From: Actinomycetota bacterium
GTDB taxonomy: Bacteria > Actinomycetota > Geothermincolia > Geothermincolales > RBG-13-55-18
Assembly (NCBI GenBank): GCA_003598015.1
Contig: QZKE01000103.1
Span: forward strand, 1-53,363
Direction of reading: 5' to 3'
DNA length: 53,363 nt
The translations under genes and the position numbers were made by a program. A model generated the notes under the pieces. That model saw only the letters and a list, made by a program, of their open reading frames with translations. It was not told the origin of the DNA and ran no database searches. Below are positions 40,074 to 48,822 of this stretch, one piece after another. The stretch's first letter is position 1; each line of letters opens with the position of its first letter.

Positions 40074-40712
40074 TTAAACCGCCCCCAGCAGCCGGTCCAC
40101 CAGTTTCACGGCCGCGGCGGCGTTCTCCCCGTAGCCGTCGGCGCCGATCTGCTCGGCATAGCCCCGGGTGACTGCCGCGCCGCCCACGACGACCTTCACT
40201 TTATCCCGCAGGCCGGCATCCCGCAGGAGGTGCATGACTTCCTCCATGCCGCGCATGGTGGTGGTCATGTAAGCGCCCATGCCCAGCACGTCCGCCTCCA
40301 GCTCGCGCGTCTTATCCACGAACGAGACGAGGGGGACGTCGCTACCGAGGTCGATCACTTCATAGGAGGCGCTGCGCAGCAGGGCGATGACGATATTCTT
40401 GCCGATGTCGTGGGCATCGCCCTCCACCGAACCCATGATCACCTTGCCCCGGTAAGAGACGTCCCCGCTCTCGAGCAGCGGCTCGATCCTTTTCATGACC
40501 TCTCTATAAGCCTCGGTGGCGAGGATGATGTCGGGGAGGAAATAGGTGCCTTCCTGCCATAATCTTCCAGCTTCGTAGATGCCGGCCACCGCCCCCTTCT
40601 CCAGGAGCTCCTTGGGCGTCACGCCTTCCCGTAGCGCCAAGGCGGTTATCTCATCGGCCATGACCTCGTCTCCCTCGCTTATCGCATTCCTCAGTCCTGC
40701 CTCCCACTCCAT
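40074..40712 (-). CDS. Corrinoid (B12-binding) protein, MtbC/MtaC-like
   Basis: The protein of about 212 residues has an N-terminal helical B12-cap domain (ALREGVTPKELLEKGAVAGI, then YEAGRLWQEGTYFLPDIILA) and a C-terminal Rossmann B12-binding domain. That domain has the key EGDAHDIGKNIV (DxHxxG, His as lower cobalt ligand), VIDLGSDVP and VVVGGAAVTRGYAEQIGADG. It is the methyl-carrier of a three-component methyltransferase. ATG 40712 is favoured because GGGAGG lies 7 bases before it; ATG 40718 is too close. It overlaps nothing but directly abuts the UroD-family gene, forming one operon. The activating enzyme (RamA-type) is not nearby. A TACAAT hexamer in the upstream region is a weak promoter candidate. 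Confidence 0.95.
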   Translation of the reverse strand: MEWEAGLRNAISEGDEVMADEITALALREGVTPKELLEKGAVAGIYEAGRLWQEGTYFLPDIILATEAYREVMKRIEPLLESGDVSYRGKVIMGSVEGDAHDIGKNIVIALLRSASYEVIDLGSDVPLVSFVDKTRELEADVLGMGAYMTTTMRGMEEVMHLLRDAGLRDKVKVVVGGAAVTRGYAEQIGADGYGENAAAAVKLVDRLLGAV

Positions 40713-40930
40713 ATCCATACCTCCCTCTCGGGCCTATACGTCATCACCACTCTCTGGTTTTATTGTAACCGTCTGCGGTCTTCCTTAATCGAAGCCATAC
40801 CGTCGGGAAGGCATGCTCGTACATTGGCAGGATTAGGCTTAGAGGCTTTCAGGGTCGCGAGTCATTTCATAAGAAGGCGGCTCGAGAGGCGCAAGTGCAT
40901 ATCCCCGGAAATATCGTGGCGGGATCGAAA

Positions 40931-40970
40931 GAAAGAAGCGGGGCTCGCCTTGGCAAGCCCCGCTTCTTTC
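40931..40970 (-). terminator. Strong intrinsic terminator of the GIDE-domain gene
   Basis: GAAAGAAGCGGGGCT (40931-40945) pairs perfectly with AGCCCCGCTTCTTTC (40956-40970) around a 10-nt loop. On the minus strand it is followed by TTTC-rich sequence, and it lies 30 bp past the stop of the 41000 gene. Confidence 0.8.
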
Positions 40971-40999
40971 GCAACCTCGCCTGTATCCGCAGCGATTAC

Positions 41000-41785
41000 C
41001 TATTTCGCCATGAAGGCCACGGCGTAGATCATGCCCACGATGCCGCCGATGCCCAGGATGGCGCCGAAGGCGTACTGCAGGGCGGAGTGGAGCTTGTACC
41101 TCTTGCCGAGCTCTTCCTCCATCTTATGGCTGATGATGAAGGGACCGTCGCCCTCGCCGATGGAGGCGATCTCCCCCGACCTCTGCGTTGTGCCCAGTAC
41201 GTAGACGGGTTGGCCTACGCGCAGCACCGACTCCGTGATGCGGTAACCCCTTACCGTCTCGTTATCGAAGGCATCCAGGACACCCTGCACGACGCTGCCG
41301 AGGACGCCGCCCGATGACGAGTCGTATGGACTGCCATATCCTTCGTGGGTCCTGGTCTCGGCCACGAACTCCGCTCCCTGCGGGAAGACCATGCATTCGC
41401 CGCTGGAATCGCAAACCTGGAAGGGCACGTGTTCCTTACGGTCCTCCACGGTATCCCAGTGCTCGCTGGTCCGCCAGTTGCCCTGGCTGTCCCTCTCCTG
41501 GCGCTCTATACGGTGTTCCAGTTTGTAGCGGTAATAGACGCACGATATCTGCGCGGTGGGCGAGAGCAGGGGCTGGTCCGTTTTGACCGTGCCCACCAGC
41601 TCAACCCTGGCTCCCGGGACGGCCGCGGCCATCCTTGCCGCTTCGGCCGCGCTCAGCGTGGCCGTGTCGGCCATGGACGCGAGTTTTTTGCGGTTCCTGA
41701 AGCCGAGGAAGACAAGGATCAGGCCTGCGATGAGAGCGACGGCGCCTATTCCCAGCACTATCCATTGCGAATTCTCCAACAACAT
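41000..41785 (-). CDS. GIDE-domain (MULAN-like) two-helix membrane protein
   Basis: The protein of about 261 residues starts MLLENSQWIVLGIGAVALIA, has an N-terminal membrane helix, a soluble middle and a second hydrophobic C-terminal helix (LQYAFGAILGIGGIVGMIYA). The middle is a GIDE domain, the intermembrane-space domain of the eukaryotic ubiquitin ligase MULAN/MAPL: ARVELVGTVKTDQPLLSPTA, CVYYRYKLEHRIERQERDSQ and GYRITESVLRVGQPVYVLGT. There is no RING finger, as in other bacterial and archaeal members. It lies with the loop outside or between membranes. The function in bacteria is unknown. AAGGAGGTG lies directly before ATG 41785. A strong terminator follows. No operon partner. Confidence 0.85.
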   Translation of the reverse strand: MLLENSQWIVLGIGAVALIAGLILVFLGFRNRKKLASMADTATLSAAEAARMAAAVPGARVELVGTVKTDQPLLSPTAQISCVYYRYKLEHRIERQERDSQGNWRTSEHWDTVEDRKEHVPFQVCDSSGECMVFPQGAEFVAETRTHEGYGSPYDSSSGGVLGSVVQGVLDAFDNETVRGYRITESVLRVGQPVYVLGTTQRSGEIASIGEGDGPFIISHKMEEELGKRYKLHSALQYAFGAILGIGGIVGMIYAVAFMAK

Positions 41786-41861
41786 CACCTCCTTACTGGG
41801 AGATATCGGAACCCCCACCCCGATCTATAACCCCTCCGCCTGTCTACCCCCAGCCCGATCT

Positions 41862-41970
41862 GTTCCCCGTAGGGTGTGGGTCAGCGTCTTGCGTTTCGCC
41901 ATCTAACGCATCTTCATTAACGAAGGTTCGAGCGAAATGCCAAGACCTGACCCCAACTCCCATTACCTCG
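41862..41970 (-). repeat. Inverted copy of the 31782-type REP-like repeat
   Basis: On the minus strand this reads CGAGGTAATGGGAGTTGGGG, then TCAGGTCTTGGCATTTCGCT, and it ends CCTACGGGGAAC, matching the 31782 units end to end with a slightly longer centre. It lies upstream of the GIDE-domain gene. Confidence 0.8.
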
Positions 41971-42174
41971 GATTGACGTCTCAATGTGGCGCCTTTTTTG
42001 AAGACATGGCCCCCGGTTGTAAATAACCCCCACCTGGTCTCGATCCATAACAATACCCATCGCCTTAGTACTGCGCCTCTTCCAGGGCCGAGGGATGATA
42101 GAACAGAGGACAACGATGGATAATAATAGGAGACGCGGTATGCCGCGCCCCCCTCAACTTAGCGACGGATATGA

Positions 42175-43830
42175 TCAGCCCTCGCCCTTCTCTTCCTTCT
42201 GCCTGGCGATCTCCTCCTCGCGCAGCGACCTGCGCAGGATCTTGCCCACCATGGTCTTGGGCAGCTCGGCGCGGAACTCCACCAGGCGCGGCGCCTTGTA
42301 GGCGGCCAGGCGCTCGCGGCAGTAGGCGATGATCTCGTCCTCCGTGCACTCCGTGCCCTCCTTGAGCACGATGTACACCTTCACCGTCTCGCCGCGGTAC
42401 TCGTCCGGGATGCCCACCGTCACCGCCTCCTGCACCTTGGGGTGCTCGTAGAGGACCTCGTCCACCTCGCGCGGGTAGATGTTGAAGCCGCCGGCGATGA
42501 TCATGTCCTTTTTGCGGTCCACGATGTAGAAGTAGCCGTCCTCGTCCATGGTGCCGATGTCCCCGGTGAAGAGCCAGCCGTCCCGCAGGGTGTTCGCCGT
42601 CTCCTCCGGCTTCTCCCAGTATCCCTTCATCACCTGGGGGCCGCGGATGATGAGCTCGCCCGGCTCGCCCAAGCCGAGTTCCTGCTTCCCCGTCTCCGCG
42701 TCCACGATCCTGGCCTCGGTGTCCGGGAAGGGCACCCCGATGGAGCCGACCTTCTTCATGCCCATGATGGGGTTGGAGTGGGTCACCGGCGAGGCCTCCG
42801 AGAGGCCGTAGCCCTCGCAGAAGATGCCGCCGGAGATGCTGCTGAATTGCTTGATCACCTCGACCGGGATGGGGGCCGAGCCGGAGTTGCACAGGCGCAG
42901 CTTGTCCACCCCGTAGTCCAGGGCCTCGGGGTGGCTGAGGATGGCCACGTAGAGGGTGGGCACCCCGGGGAAGAAGTTGGGTTTATGCTTCTGGATAGCC
43001 TGCAGGAGCATGTTGATCTCGAACTGGGGGATGAGGACCATGGTGGCCGCGTTCATGATGGCGTTGTTCATACCCACCGTCTGCCCGTAGGAATGGAAGA
43101 AGGGGATGACGTCGAGGTAAACATCGCCGCCCGGCTCCGAGAACTCTTTGGCCCACAGTGCGCACTGCATGGCGTTGGCCAGCAGGTTGCGATGGGTGAG
43201 CATGACCCCCTTGGGCAGGCCGGTGGTGCCCCCGGTATACTGCAGCGCCGCCAGGTCGACCTCGGGATCGATCTCCACATCGGGAACCTCGGGGGTGGAG
43301 TCCGCGATGACCTCCCGGAACCAGGAGGTGTCCGGCCCCTTGGCCGCGGAGGGATCCACCGGTGTCTCCATGTAGTCGGTGATGCTGGTCACGATGAGTC
43401 GTTTCAGGGGGGTACTGTCTTTCACCGCCTGGATACGCGCGTCGAAGAGGTCGAGGTAGATGAGGGTTTCCGAGCCCGAGTCGTTGAACTCATACTCCAG
43501 TTCCCGCTCCACGTGCAGGGGGCTGACGTTGACCACCGTAGCGCCCGCCTCCAGCACGCCGTAGTAGGAAATTATGAACTGGGGGCAGTTGGGGAGCATG
43601 AGGGCCACGCGATCGCCCTTGCGGACGCCCATCCCCTTGAGGGCGGTGGCCATGCGCCGCACGTGGTCGCGCAGCTCGCCGTAGGTGAGCTTGCGGTCGA
43701 AGAAGATGGTGGCCACGTACTCGTCGTACTTGACACAGGTCAGCTCGAGCAGCTGGTACAGGGGTATGCGCGGGTAACGGATGCTTTCAGGTACGAAGTA
43801 GTCGTAATGCTTCAGCCAGACTTTTTCCAT
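42175..43830 (-). CDS. AMP-forming acyl-CoA ligase (FadD type) 2
   Basis: The 551-residue ANL enzyme has YTGGTTGLPKGVMLTH, the A5-like YGLSEASPVTHSNPIMGMKK, FTGDIGTMDEDGYFYIVDRK (A7/A8) and the catalytic Lys in TMVGKILRRSLR. The end NP...SPLHVERELEYEF matches long-chain fatty acid ligases. It is likely cytoplasmic. The start ATG 43830 follows GGGAGGGG. The region upstream contains a palindromic GTCTGACAGAC and TGTTAA/TTAACA repeats that may be regulatory. Together with the dehydrogenase upstream (44027) it would feed acyl-CoAs into beta-oxidation. Substrate chain length unknown. Confidence 0.94.
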   Translation of the reverse strand: MEKVWLKHYDYFVPESIRYPRIPLYQLLELTCVKYDEYVATIFFDRKLTYGELRDHVRRMATALKGMGVRKGDRVALMLPNCPQFIISYYGVLEAGATVVNVSPLHVERELEYEFNDSGSETLIYLDLFDARIQAVKDSTPLKRLIVTSITDYMETPVDPSAAKGPDTSWFREVIADSTPEVPDVEIDPEVDLAALQYTGGTTGLPKGVMLTHRNLLANAMQCALWAKEFSEPGGDVYLDVIPFFHSYGQTVGMNNAIMNAATMVLIPQFEINMLLQAIQKHKPNFFPGVPTLYVAILSHPEALDYGVDKLRLCNSGSAPIPVEVIKQFSSISGGIFCEGYGLSEASPVTHSNPIMGMKKVGSIGVPFPDTEARIVDAETGKQELGLGEPGELIIRGPQVMKGYWEKPEETANTLRDGWLFTGDIGTMDEDGYFYIVDRKKDMIIAGGFNIYPREVDEVLYEHPKVQEAVTVGIPDEYRGETVKVYIVLKEGTECTEDEIIAYCRERLAAYKAPRLVEFRAELPKTMVGKILRRSLREEEIARQKEEKGEG

Positions 43831-43868
43831 TTTCCCCTCCCGTATGGTTCAGAAGTCCTGTTCTTCTA

Positions 43869-43908
43869 TGTTAATGTCTGACAGACTCGACCCTACCATA
43901 CGTTAACA
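43869..43908. promoter_or_regulatory. Candidate operator region before acyl-CoA ligase 2
   Basis: GTCTGACAGAC (43876-43886) is an 11-bp palindrome matching the GT-N3-AC core of GntR/FadR-type sites. It lies inside an inverted repeat TGTTAA (43869) / TTAACA (43903). It is 40-80 bp upstream of the ligase start. No such regulator is encoded here, so this is a candidate only. Confidence 0.35.
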
Positions 43909-43951
43909 CTCGCTCTGCGCAGAAACCAGAAGTCCTGACTTGCCACCGACC

Positions 43952-44001
43952 GTCCGGCCTCGGGGTCAGGCCTCAAGCCAGGCCTGACCCCGAGGCCGGA
44001 C
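43952..44001. terminator. 22-bp perfect inverted repeat, 6-nt loop
   Basis: The left arm (43952-43973) begins GTCCGGCCTCGG and ends GGTCAGGCCT. The right arm (43980-44001) is its exact reverse complement; the loop is CAAGCC. The arm contains the GGGGTCAGGCCT core of the REP-like family. It lies 26 bp after the stop of the minus-strand dehydrogenase gene and upstream of the next ligase, so it probably ends or stabilises the dehydrogenase transcript. Confidence 0.75.
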
Positions 44002-44026
44002 AAGTCGATATCTCGTGCCCGATGTT

Positions 44027-45253
44027 TCAAGCCTCACTATATGCGTGGAAGCCGCGCCCGCTCTTGCGGCCCAGCAGGCCGGAAGCTACCATGCGGCGCA
44101 ACAGGGGCGGAGGGAGGAACTTCGCGTTCCCCGTCGCCTCGTGCAGGGCGAGTGCGCCATCCATCACCGCATCCAGGCCCAGGTTATCGGCTATCTCCAG
44201 CTGGCCGAGGGGAAAGTTGAAGCCGAGGCGGGAAGCTTTGTCGATATCCTCCGCATTAGACACCCCCGCCTCGAGCAGGCGCACCGCCTCGAGGATTGCC
44301 GGCATCAGGAAGCGCTGCAGCAGGGCGGCGAGGCGCTCACCGCGTTGCTCTTCGCTCTCTCCCTTATGCCGCTCCGCCGTCATATAGCTCTGCCTCTTGC
44401 CGCTGGAATAGTCATAGAAGCCCCGCCCCACCTTGCGTCCCAGCAGCCCCGCCGCCACCATGCGGCGCATGAGGGGAGGCGGTTCGAACTTCGGGTCCCG
44501 CGTGTCCTCGAATATAGCCAGAGCGGCATTCATTCCCACGTCCAGGCCGGCGTTGTCCAGTATCTGCAGCGGCCCTACGCCGGCCTCGAAACCGCCCGTG
44601 GCCCGGTCGATCTCCTCGGGCGTGGCTATACCCTCGTCCACCATGCGCACGGCCTCGATGGAGGCGGGGATGTTCACGCGGTTGGCTACGAAACCGGCAT
44701 GGTCCTTGAGCACCAGCACCGTCTCCTTGCCCAGGCTGCGCGCCCAGGCGTCGGCGGTCGACATGGTCTCTTCAGAGGTGAACAGCCCCTTGATGATCTC
44801 GACCAGGAGCATCAGGGGCACGGGGCCGAAGAAATGGATGCCCACCACCTTGTGCGGCCGCGCGGTGGCGGCGGCGATGGAGGATATGGGTATGGCCGAG
44901 GTGTTGGTCCCGATGATGGTGTGTGGCGGGCATATCCCGTCCAGCCGGGAGAAGAGTTCCTTCTTGAGTTCGATCTTCTCGGGTATGGCCTCCACTACGA
45001 TATCGGAATCGGCTGCCTCCTCCACCTCGCGGGTGGTCCTGATGTTGGCCAGGGCCGCCTCCGACTGCTCGCGGCTTATGCGGTCCTTGGAGAGGAGCTT
45101 GCCGAGCGAGCTGGTGATGGCATCCATCCCCGACGCGAGACAATCCTCGCTCACGTCGCACATCACGACCTCGTATCCCGCCAGGGCGGAAACCTGGGCG
45201 ATGCCGTTCCCCATGTATCCCGCGCCCGCTACGAAAACGTTCCTTATCTCCAC
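44027..45253 (-). CDS. 3-hydroxyacyl-CoA dehydrogenase with two C-terminal domains
   Basis: The 408-residue protein has an NAD-binding Rossmann domain (GAGYMGNGIAQVSALAGYEV) and the conserved GTNTSAIPISSI. The catalytic-His region is VVGIHFFGPVPLMLLVEII. Two tandem 3HCDH C-terminal helical domains follow: GFVANRVNIPASIEAVRMVD then a second starting AVRLLEAGVSNAEDIDKASR. The double C-domain resembles FadB-type or 3-hydroxybutyryl-CoA dehydrogenases with duplicated C-terminus. It oxidises 3-hydroxyacyl-CoA with NAD. It starts at GTG 45253, with GAGGAGAAGCAA just upstream. It is divergent from the GH5 gene. Chain-length range unknown. Confidence 0.95.
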   Translation of the reverse strand: MEIRNVFVAGAGYMGNGIAQVSALAGYEVVMCDVSEDCLASGMDAITSSLGKLLSKDRISREQSEAALANIRTTREVEEAADSDIVVEAIPEKIELKKELFSRLDGICPPHTIIGTNTSAIPISSIAAATARPHKVVGIHFFGPVPLMLLVEIIKGLFTSEETMSTADAWARSLGKETVLVLKDHAGFVANRVNIPASIEAVRMVDEGIATPEEIDRATGGFEAGVGPLQILDNAGLDVGMNAALAIFEDTRDPKFEPPPLMRRMVAAGLLGRKVGRGFYDYSSGKRQSYMTAERHKGESEEQRGERLAALLQRFLMPAILEAVRLLEAGVSNAEDIDKASRLGFNFPLGQLEIADNLGLDAVMDGALALHEATGNAKFLPPPLLRRMVASGLLGRKSGRGFHAYSEA

Positions 45254-45271
45254 TTGCTTCTCCTCGTAAGG

Positions 45272-45355
45272 GGGTCTTGTTCTTGCTGCTATAGGGGTGT
45301 TTGAGGTGCTTTTTTATTACATGTATACCCTTGACTGGAATTAAAAACAAGACCC
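45272..45355. repeat. Inverted repeat GGGTCTTGTT/AACAAGACCC in a divergent promoter region
   Basis: GGGTCTTGTT (45272-45281) and AACAAGACCC (45346-45355) flank an A/T-rich stretch between the dehydrogenase and GH5 genes. On the minus strand TTGTTT and TATACA are 17 bp apart, a weak promoter candidate for the dehydrogenase. The arms have the GGTCTTG core of the REP-like family. Confidence 0.45.
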
Positions 45356-45470
45356 GACCCCATCGCCTGGATGACCACGGGCACAGGCGGGTATCGTTTA
45401 TGCTACACTACTCCTGAACGCACGCAGGTCATGCGTGTGCATTGCGGGGAGATCGCCGGGGGGGATAGAA

Positions 45471-46961
45471 ATGGTAAAGAAACTCACGTGTCTGCTGCTT
45501 GTCATGACGATGGCGCTCTTCGTCCTGGCGCTGCCCGTTCCGGACCGGGCGGCGGGCGGTGGAGAGCAGGAAGAAACCGCCGCGGAGACGCCGGCCGGCA
45601 GCGGGGACGAGGATGCCGATGCCGTCAAGAGCATGCCAGCCCTTACCCTGAAGACGGACGGCTTCTATGATTGCAGGGGCAGGTTGGTCTATTTCCGTGG
45701 AGTAAACGTAGCGGGCAATGCCAAGCTCCCACCCTTCATCCCCTTCGAGGACCCCGCCTGGTGGGACAAGCTGGCCTCCTGGGGATTCAACATGGTGCGC
45801 CTGACCGTTATCTGGGAGGCAATCGAGCCGGAGCCGGGTGTCTACGATCAAGCCTACCTGGACGAGATAGAACGGCTGGTGGACGAGGCCTCCAAACGTG
45901 AGCTCTATATCCTCGTAGATATGCACCAGGATCTCTATAGCCGGTGGCTGGGAGGGGATGGGGCCCCCTATTGGGCTTTCCCGCCCCACGTCGATCCCCA
46001 ACACAACAACGGCTTCGGAGGGCGCTTCTGGGGATTGGCATATTTTCTCTCCAGCGATATCAGGGCCTGCTTCACCTATTTCTGGCAGTCCCCGGAGCTA
46101 CAGGAGCATTACAAGAACGCGTGGCTCGAAGTGGTCAAGCGCATCAACGACAATCCTTACGTCCTCGGATATGACATCATGAACGAACCCTCTTGCGGGG
46201 ATCTACCCAACGGGAGCGGGGAATTCGAGAATGGCTATCTGAAACCCTTCTACGAGAAGATCATCACCGCTGTCCGGGAGGTACATCCCGGGGCGCCGGC
46301 CTTCATCGCCCCCAACCTCGCGGACATGTACAGCTCCAAGCTGACCCCCTTCAGCATGGATGGGCTGGTATACGCGCCGCACCTCTACAACCCCATCTCC
46401 AACCTGCTGCGTTTCAATCTCTTCCCCGACTACCTGCTCTTCCGCCTCCTCGTCGAGCCCATGAAAAACAAGGCGAAGGAACTGGGGATGCCCCTCTTCA
46501 TCGGGGAGTTCGGGGCTCCCTGGACCATGCAGCCCGCCTACGCCCGGGATATGTCGGTGAATAACTCCCTCATGGTCTTCGAGCAGAACTTCCTCAGCAA
46601 CGCGTATTGGGATTACAGCGTCAAGGATGTCGCCATCTGGAACGAGGAGGACTTCTCTCTCATCGACGCCGCTGGAAGTCCAAGGGGACTTGGCGTGAAC
46701 GCCCGGCCTTACGTGCGCCTCCTCAAGGGGTCGCCGGTGTCCCAGAGCTTCGGCAGGTTCAGCAAGGTCTTCAAGGTCTCCTTCACCAGCGAGCCGGGAG
46801 GTCCCCCCACGGTGATATACATCCCGGAGACGATACAGTATCCGCATGGATTCCAGGTCGGCATTTCGGATGGGAGAACGGAATACCGCCACAAGAGTGG
46901 CGAACTCCTCTACTGGCCGGACGCCGGCGGCATACACCAGGTCACCATTCGCCCCGGTTGA
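45471..46961 (+). CDS. Secreted GH5-like glycosidase (endoglycoceramidase/cellulase type)
   Basis: The 496-residue protein has a signal peptide (MVKKLTCLLLVMTMALFVLA, with likely cleavage after the AA in DRAAGG) and an acidic Gly/Glu linker. A GH5-like barrel follows: FRGVNVAGNAKLPPF, WGFNMVRLTVIWEAIEPEPG, the acid/base in YDIMNEPSCGD, YAPHLYNPISN, and the nucleophile in PLFIGEFGAPW. The layout (two catalytic Glu about 160 residues apart, WE.IEP.pG.yd near the start) fits endoglycoceramidase-like GH5 enzymes that act on glycolipids. The C-terminal part (TVIYIPETIQYPHGFQV) is a small beta domain. GGGGGGGATAGAA precedes the ATG. Substrate is inferred, not shown. Confidence 0.88.
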   Translation: MVKKLTCLLLVMTMALFVLALPVPDRAAGGGEQEETAAETPAGSGDEDADAVKSMPALTLKTDGFYDCRGRLVYFRGVNVAGNAKLPPFIPFEDPAWWDKLASWGFNMVRLTVIWEAIEPEPGVYDQAYLDEIERLVDEASKRELYILVDMHQDLYSRWLGGDGAPYWAFPPHVDPQHNNGFGGRFWGLAYFLSSDIRACFTYFWQSPELQEHYKNAWLEVVKRINDNPYVLGYDIMNEPSCGDLPNGSGEFENGYLKPFYEKIITAVREVHPGAPAFIAPNLADMYSSKLTPFSMDGLVYAPHLYNPISNLLRFNLFPDYLLFRLLVEPMKNKAKELGMPLFIGEFGAPWTMQPAYARDMSVNNSLMVFEQNFLSNAYWDYSVKDVAIWNEEDFSLIDAAGSPRGLGVNARPYVRLLKGSPVSQSFGRFSKVFKVSFTSEPGGPPTVIYIPETIQYPHGFQVGISDGRTEYRHKSGELLYWPDAGGIHQVTIRPG

Positions 46962-46976
46962 CCCGTCTATCTCGTA

Positions 46977-48539
46977 TTATTGCTCTTTTCGTTCCCGAAG
47001 GATCTCCTCCTCCAGGTCCTTCTTCAGCACCTTGCCTACGGGGGTCAGGGGGAGCATGTCCCGGATGACGACTTCCTCGGGCACCTTGTAATCGGCGAGG
47101 TACTCTGCTACCCAGGCCTGGATTTCCTCCGGGGTTACGCCGCCGCCGGGGCTCATGACGTAGGCACGGCCGACCTCGCCGTAGACGGCGTGGGGGATGC
47201 CTATCACCGCGGCGAGCATCACCTGGGGGTGGCGGGTGATGACCTCCTCCACCTCACAGGGATAGACGTTCTCGCCGCCGCGGATATACATCTCCTTACT
47301 CCTCCCCGCCATACGCAGGTATCCGTCTGCGTCCATGGAGGCCAGGTCGCCGGTGTACAGCCATCCCTCGCCGTCCAGGACCCGTGCCGTCTCCTCGCTC
47401 CGGTTGAGGTAGCCCTTGAACACGGTATCGCCGCGGATGGCTATCTCCCCGATCTCACCCCTGGGTACCTCGCGGTGTTTTTCATCCACCACCCGTACCT
47501 CTATGCCCGGCAACGGGAGGCCGATGGTGTGCAGCTTGTGCTCCTCGCTATCGTCGAGCATGGTGGTGGTCACGTTGCCCATGGTGGACTCCGTGAGTCC
47601 GTAACCGATGACCGTCTCCGCCCCCATCTTCTCCTTCACGTCCCTCAGGATCTCGGGCGGGCAGGGGCCCGCCCCCATGAAGAGGAAGCGCAGGGAGGAG
47701 AGGTCGTAGTCCTCGAAACCGGGAGTGAGCATGAGGATGGCGGCCATGGCCGCGACACCACCCAGCACGGTTATGCCCTCCTCCTGGATGTAGCGCAGCA
47801 CCTCGGCGGGACTGAAGTCGTCCAGCACCATGGTGGCCTTGAGGGCGGCACAACCAGATACGCCGCCGATGGTGCCCGCGGAATGGAAGAGAGGGAAGAA
47901 CACACCCACTACGTCGTTCTCATCCACGTCCAGCCTCTTATACCAGGTATCCAGGTTGAACTTGATGTTGCGGGCGCTGATCATGGCCCCCTTGGGCACT
48001 CCTGTGGTTCCGGAGGTATAGATGACGATGATGCTGCGCTCTTCGTCATCCGCTTCCTGGCGCCGCCGCAGTTCTTCGTCGTCCAGGGCACGGCCTCTTT
48101 CCCGCAGCTCCTCCCAGGTGAGATGGGGGAAGAGGTCGGTGTCGCCCAGGGTCACCACCTCGCGGATGAAGGGCCTGTTCCGGATGGGTCCCGCGAGCAT
48201 GGCGGCGAAGTCGCTGTCCCTGAAAGCCGGGCTCATGAGCAGGAAGGCCGGCTTCGCGTCGTCCAGCAGGAACTCCAGCTCCTCCGCCTGCAGGCGGGAG
48301 TTGAGCAGCACTGCCTCGCCACCCGCCTTGATCGCGGCATGGAGGGCGAAGGCGTGCTCGGGCACCGTAGGCATGAGCATGCCCACCCTCTCGCCCGGCT
48401 CCAGGCCCAGTCCCATGAGACCCCGCGCCAGCAGGTTCACCTCCTCCAGGTATTCCGCGTAGTTTACGCGCCGGTCGCGGTGGACGATGGCCGTCTTGTC
48501 CGGGTATTCCGCAGCCGCCTCATCGAGCAAGTCCCACAT
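46977..48539 (-). CDS. AMP-forming acyl-CoA ligase 3
   Basis: The 520-residue ANL enzyme has YTSGTTGVPKGAMISARN, the A5-like YGLTESTMGNVTTTM, YTGDLASMDADGYLRMAGRS (A7/A8), the hinge region GENVYPCEVEEV and a C-terminal TPVGKVLKKDLEEE with the catalytic Lys. It differs from the other two ligases in this window and groups by appearance with medium-chain or aryl acid ligases. ATG 48539 is preferred because GAGGAGGTGTCCTTG precedes it; the ATG ten codons upstream has none. It lies 283 bp downstream of the DUF35/thiolase operon on the same strand, separated by a terminator-like hairpin, so it may or may not belong to it. Confidence 0.92.
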   Translation of the reverse strand: MWDLLDEAAAEYPDKTAIVHRDRRVNYAEYLEEVNLLARGLMGLGLEPGERVGMLMPTVPEHAFALHAAIKAGGEAVLLNSRLQAEELEFLLDDAKPAFLLMSPAFRDSDFAAMLAGPIRNRPFIREVVTLGDTDLFPHLTWEELRERGRALDDEELRRRQEADDEERSIIVIYTSGTTGVPKGAMISARNIKFNLDTWYKRLDVDENDVVGVFFPLFHSAGTIGGVSGCAALKATMVLDDFSPAEVLRYIQEEGITVLGGVAAMAAILMLTPGFEDYDLSSLRFLFMGAGPCPPEILRDVKEKMGAETVIGYGLTESTMGNVTTTMLDDSEEHKLHTIGLPLPGIEVRVVDEKHREVPRGEIGEIAIRGDTVFKGYLNRSEETARVLDGEGWLYTGDLASMDADGYLRMAGRSKEMYIRGGENVYPCEVEEVITRHPQVMLAAVIGIPHAVYGEVGRAYVMSPGGGVTPEEIQAWVAEYLADYKVPEEVVIRDMLPLTPVGKVLKKDLEEEILRERKEQ

Positions 48540-48774
48540 CAAGGACACCTCCTCTTCGCACATAGCCATTTACATCAAGAAACCTGCATCCGGTAAAGAA
48601 ACCGCTGATCTTTCACGGCATCGCCCCCTGCAGAACGAAAAAGGATAATCAGCTATTCAACGATGCATCAAGGCGGCAAACCCCGGCATTGTAACATCGC
48701 TCGAGTATGCAGCGGAAAGCCGGTCTACGAACCCGGCAGCACCGGCTTCTGTGTTCTCCGTTCTCTTGCGAGAG

Positions 48775-48804
48775 AAGGGGACCGGGTCAACCCGGCCCCC
48801 TTTT
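48775..48804. terminator. Terminator-like hairpin after the DUF35/thiolase operon
   Basis: AAGGGGACCGGG and CCCGGCCCCCTTTT form a stem with one mismatch and a TCAA loop. It lies 18 bp past the stop of the DUF35-tail gene. Three near-copies of CAGACTT follow (48804-48822). On the plus strand the stem runs into TTTT. Confidence 0.6.
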
Positions 48805-48822
48805 CAGACTTCAGACTTCAGA

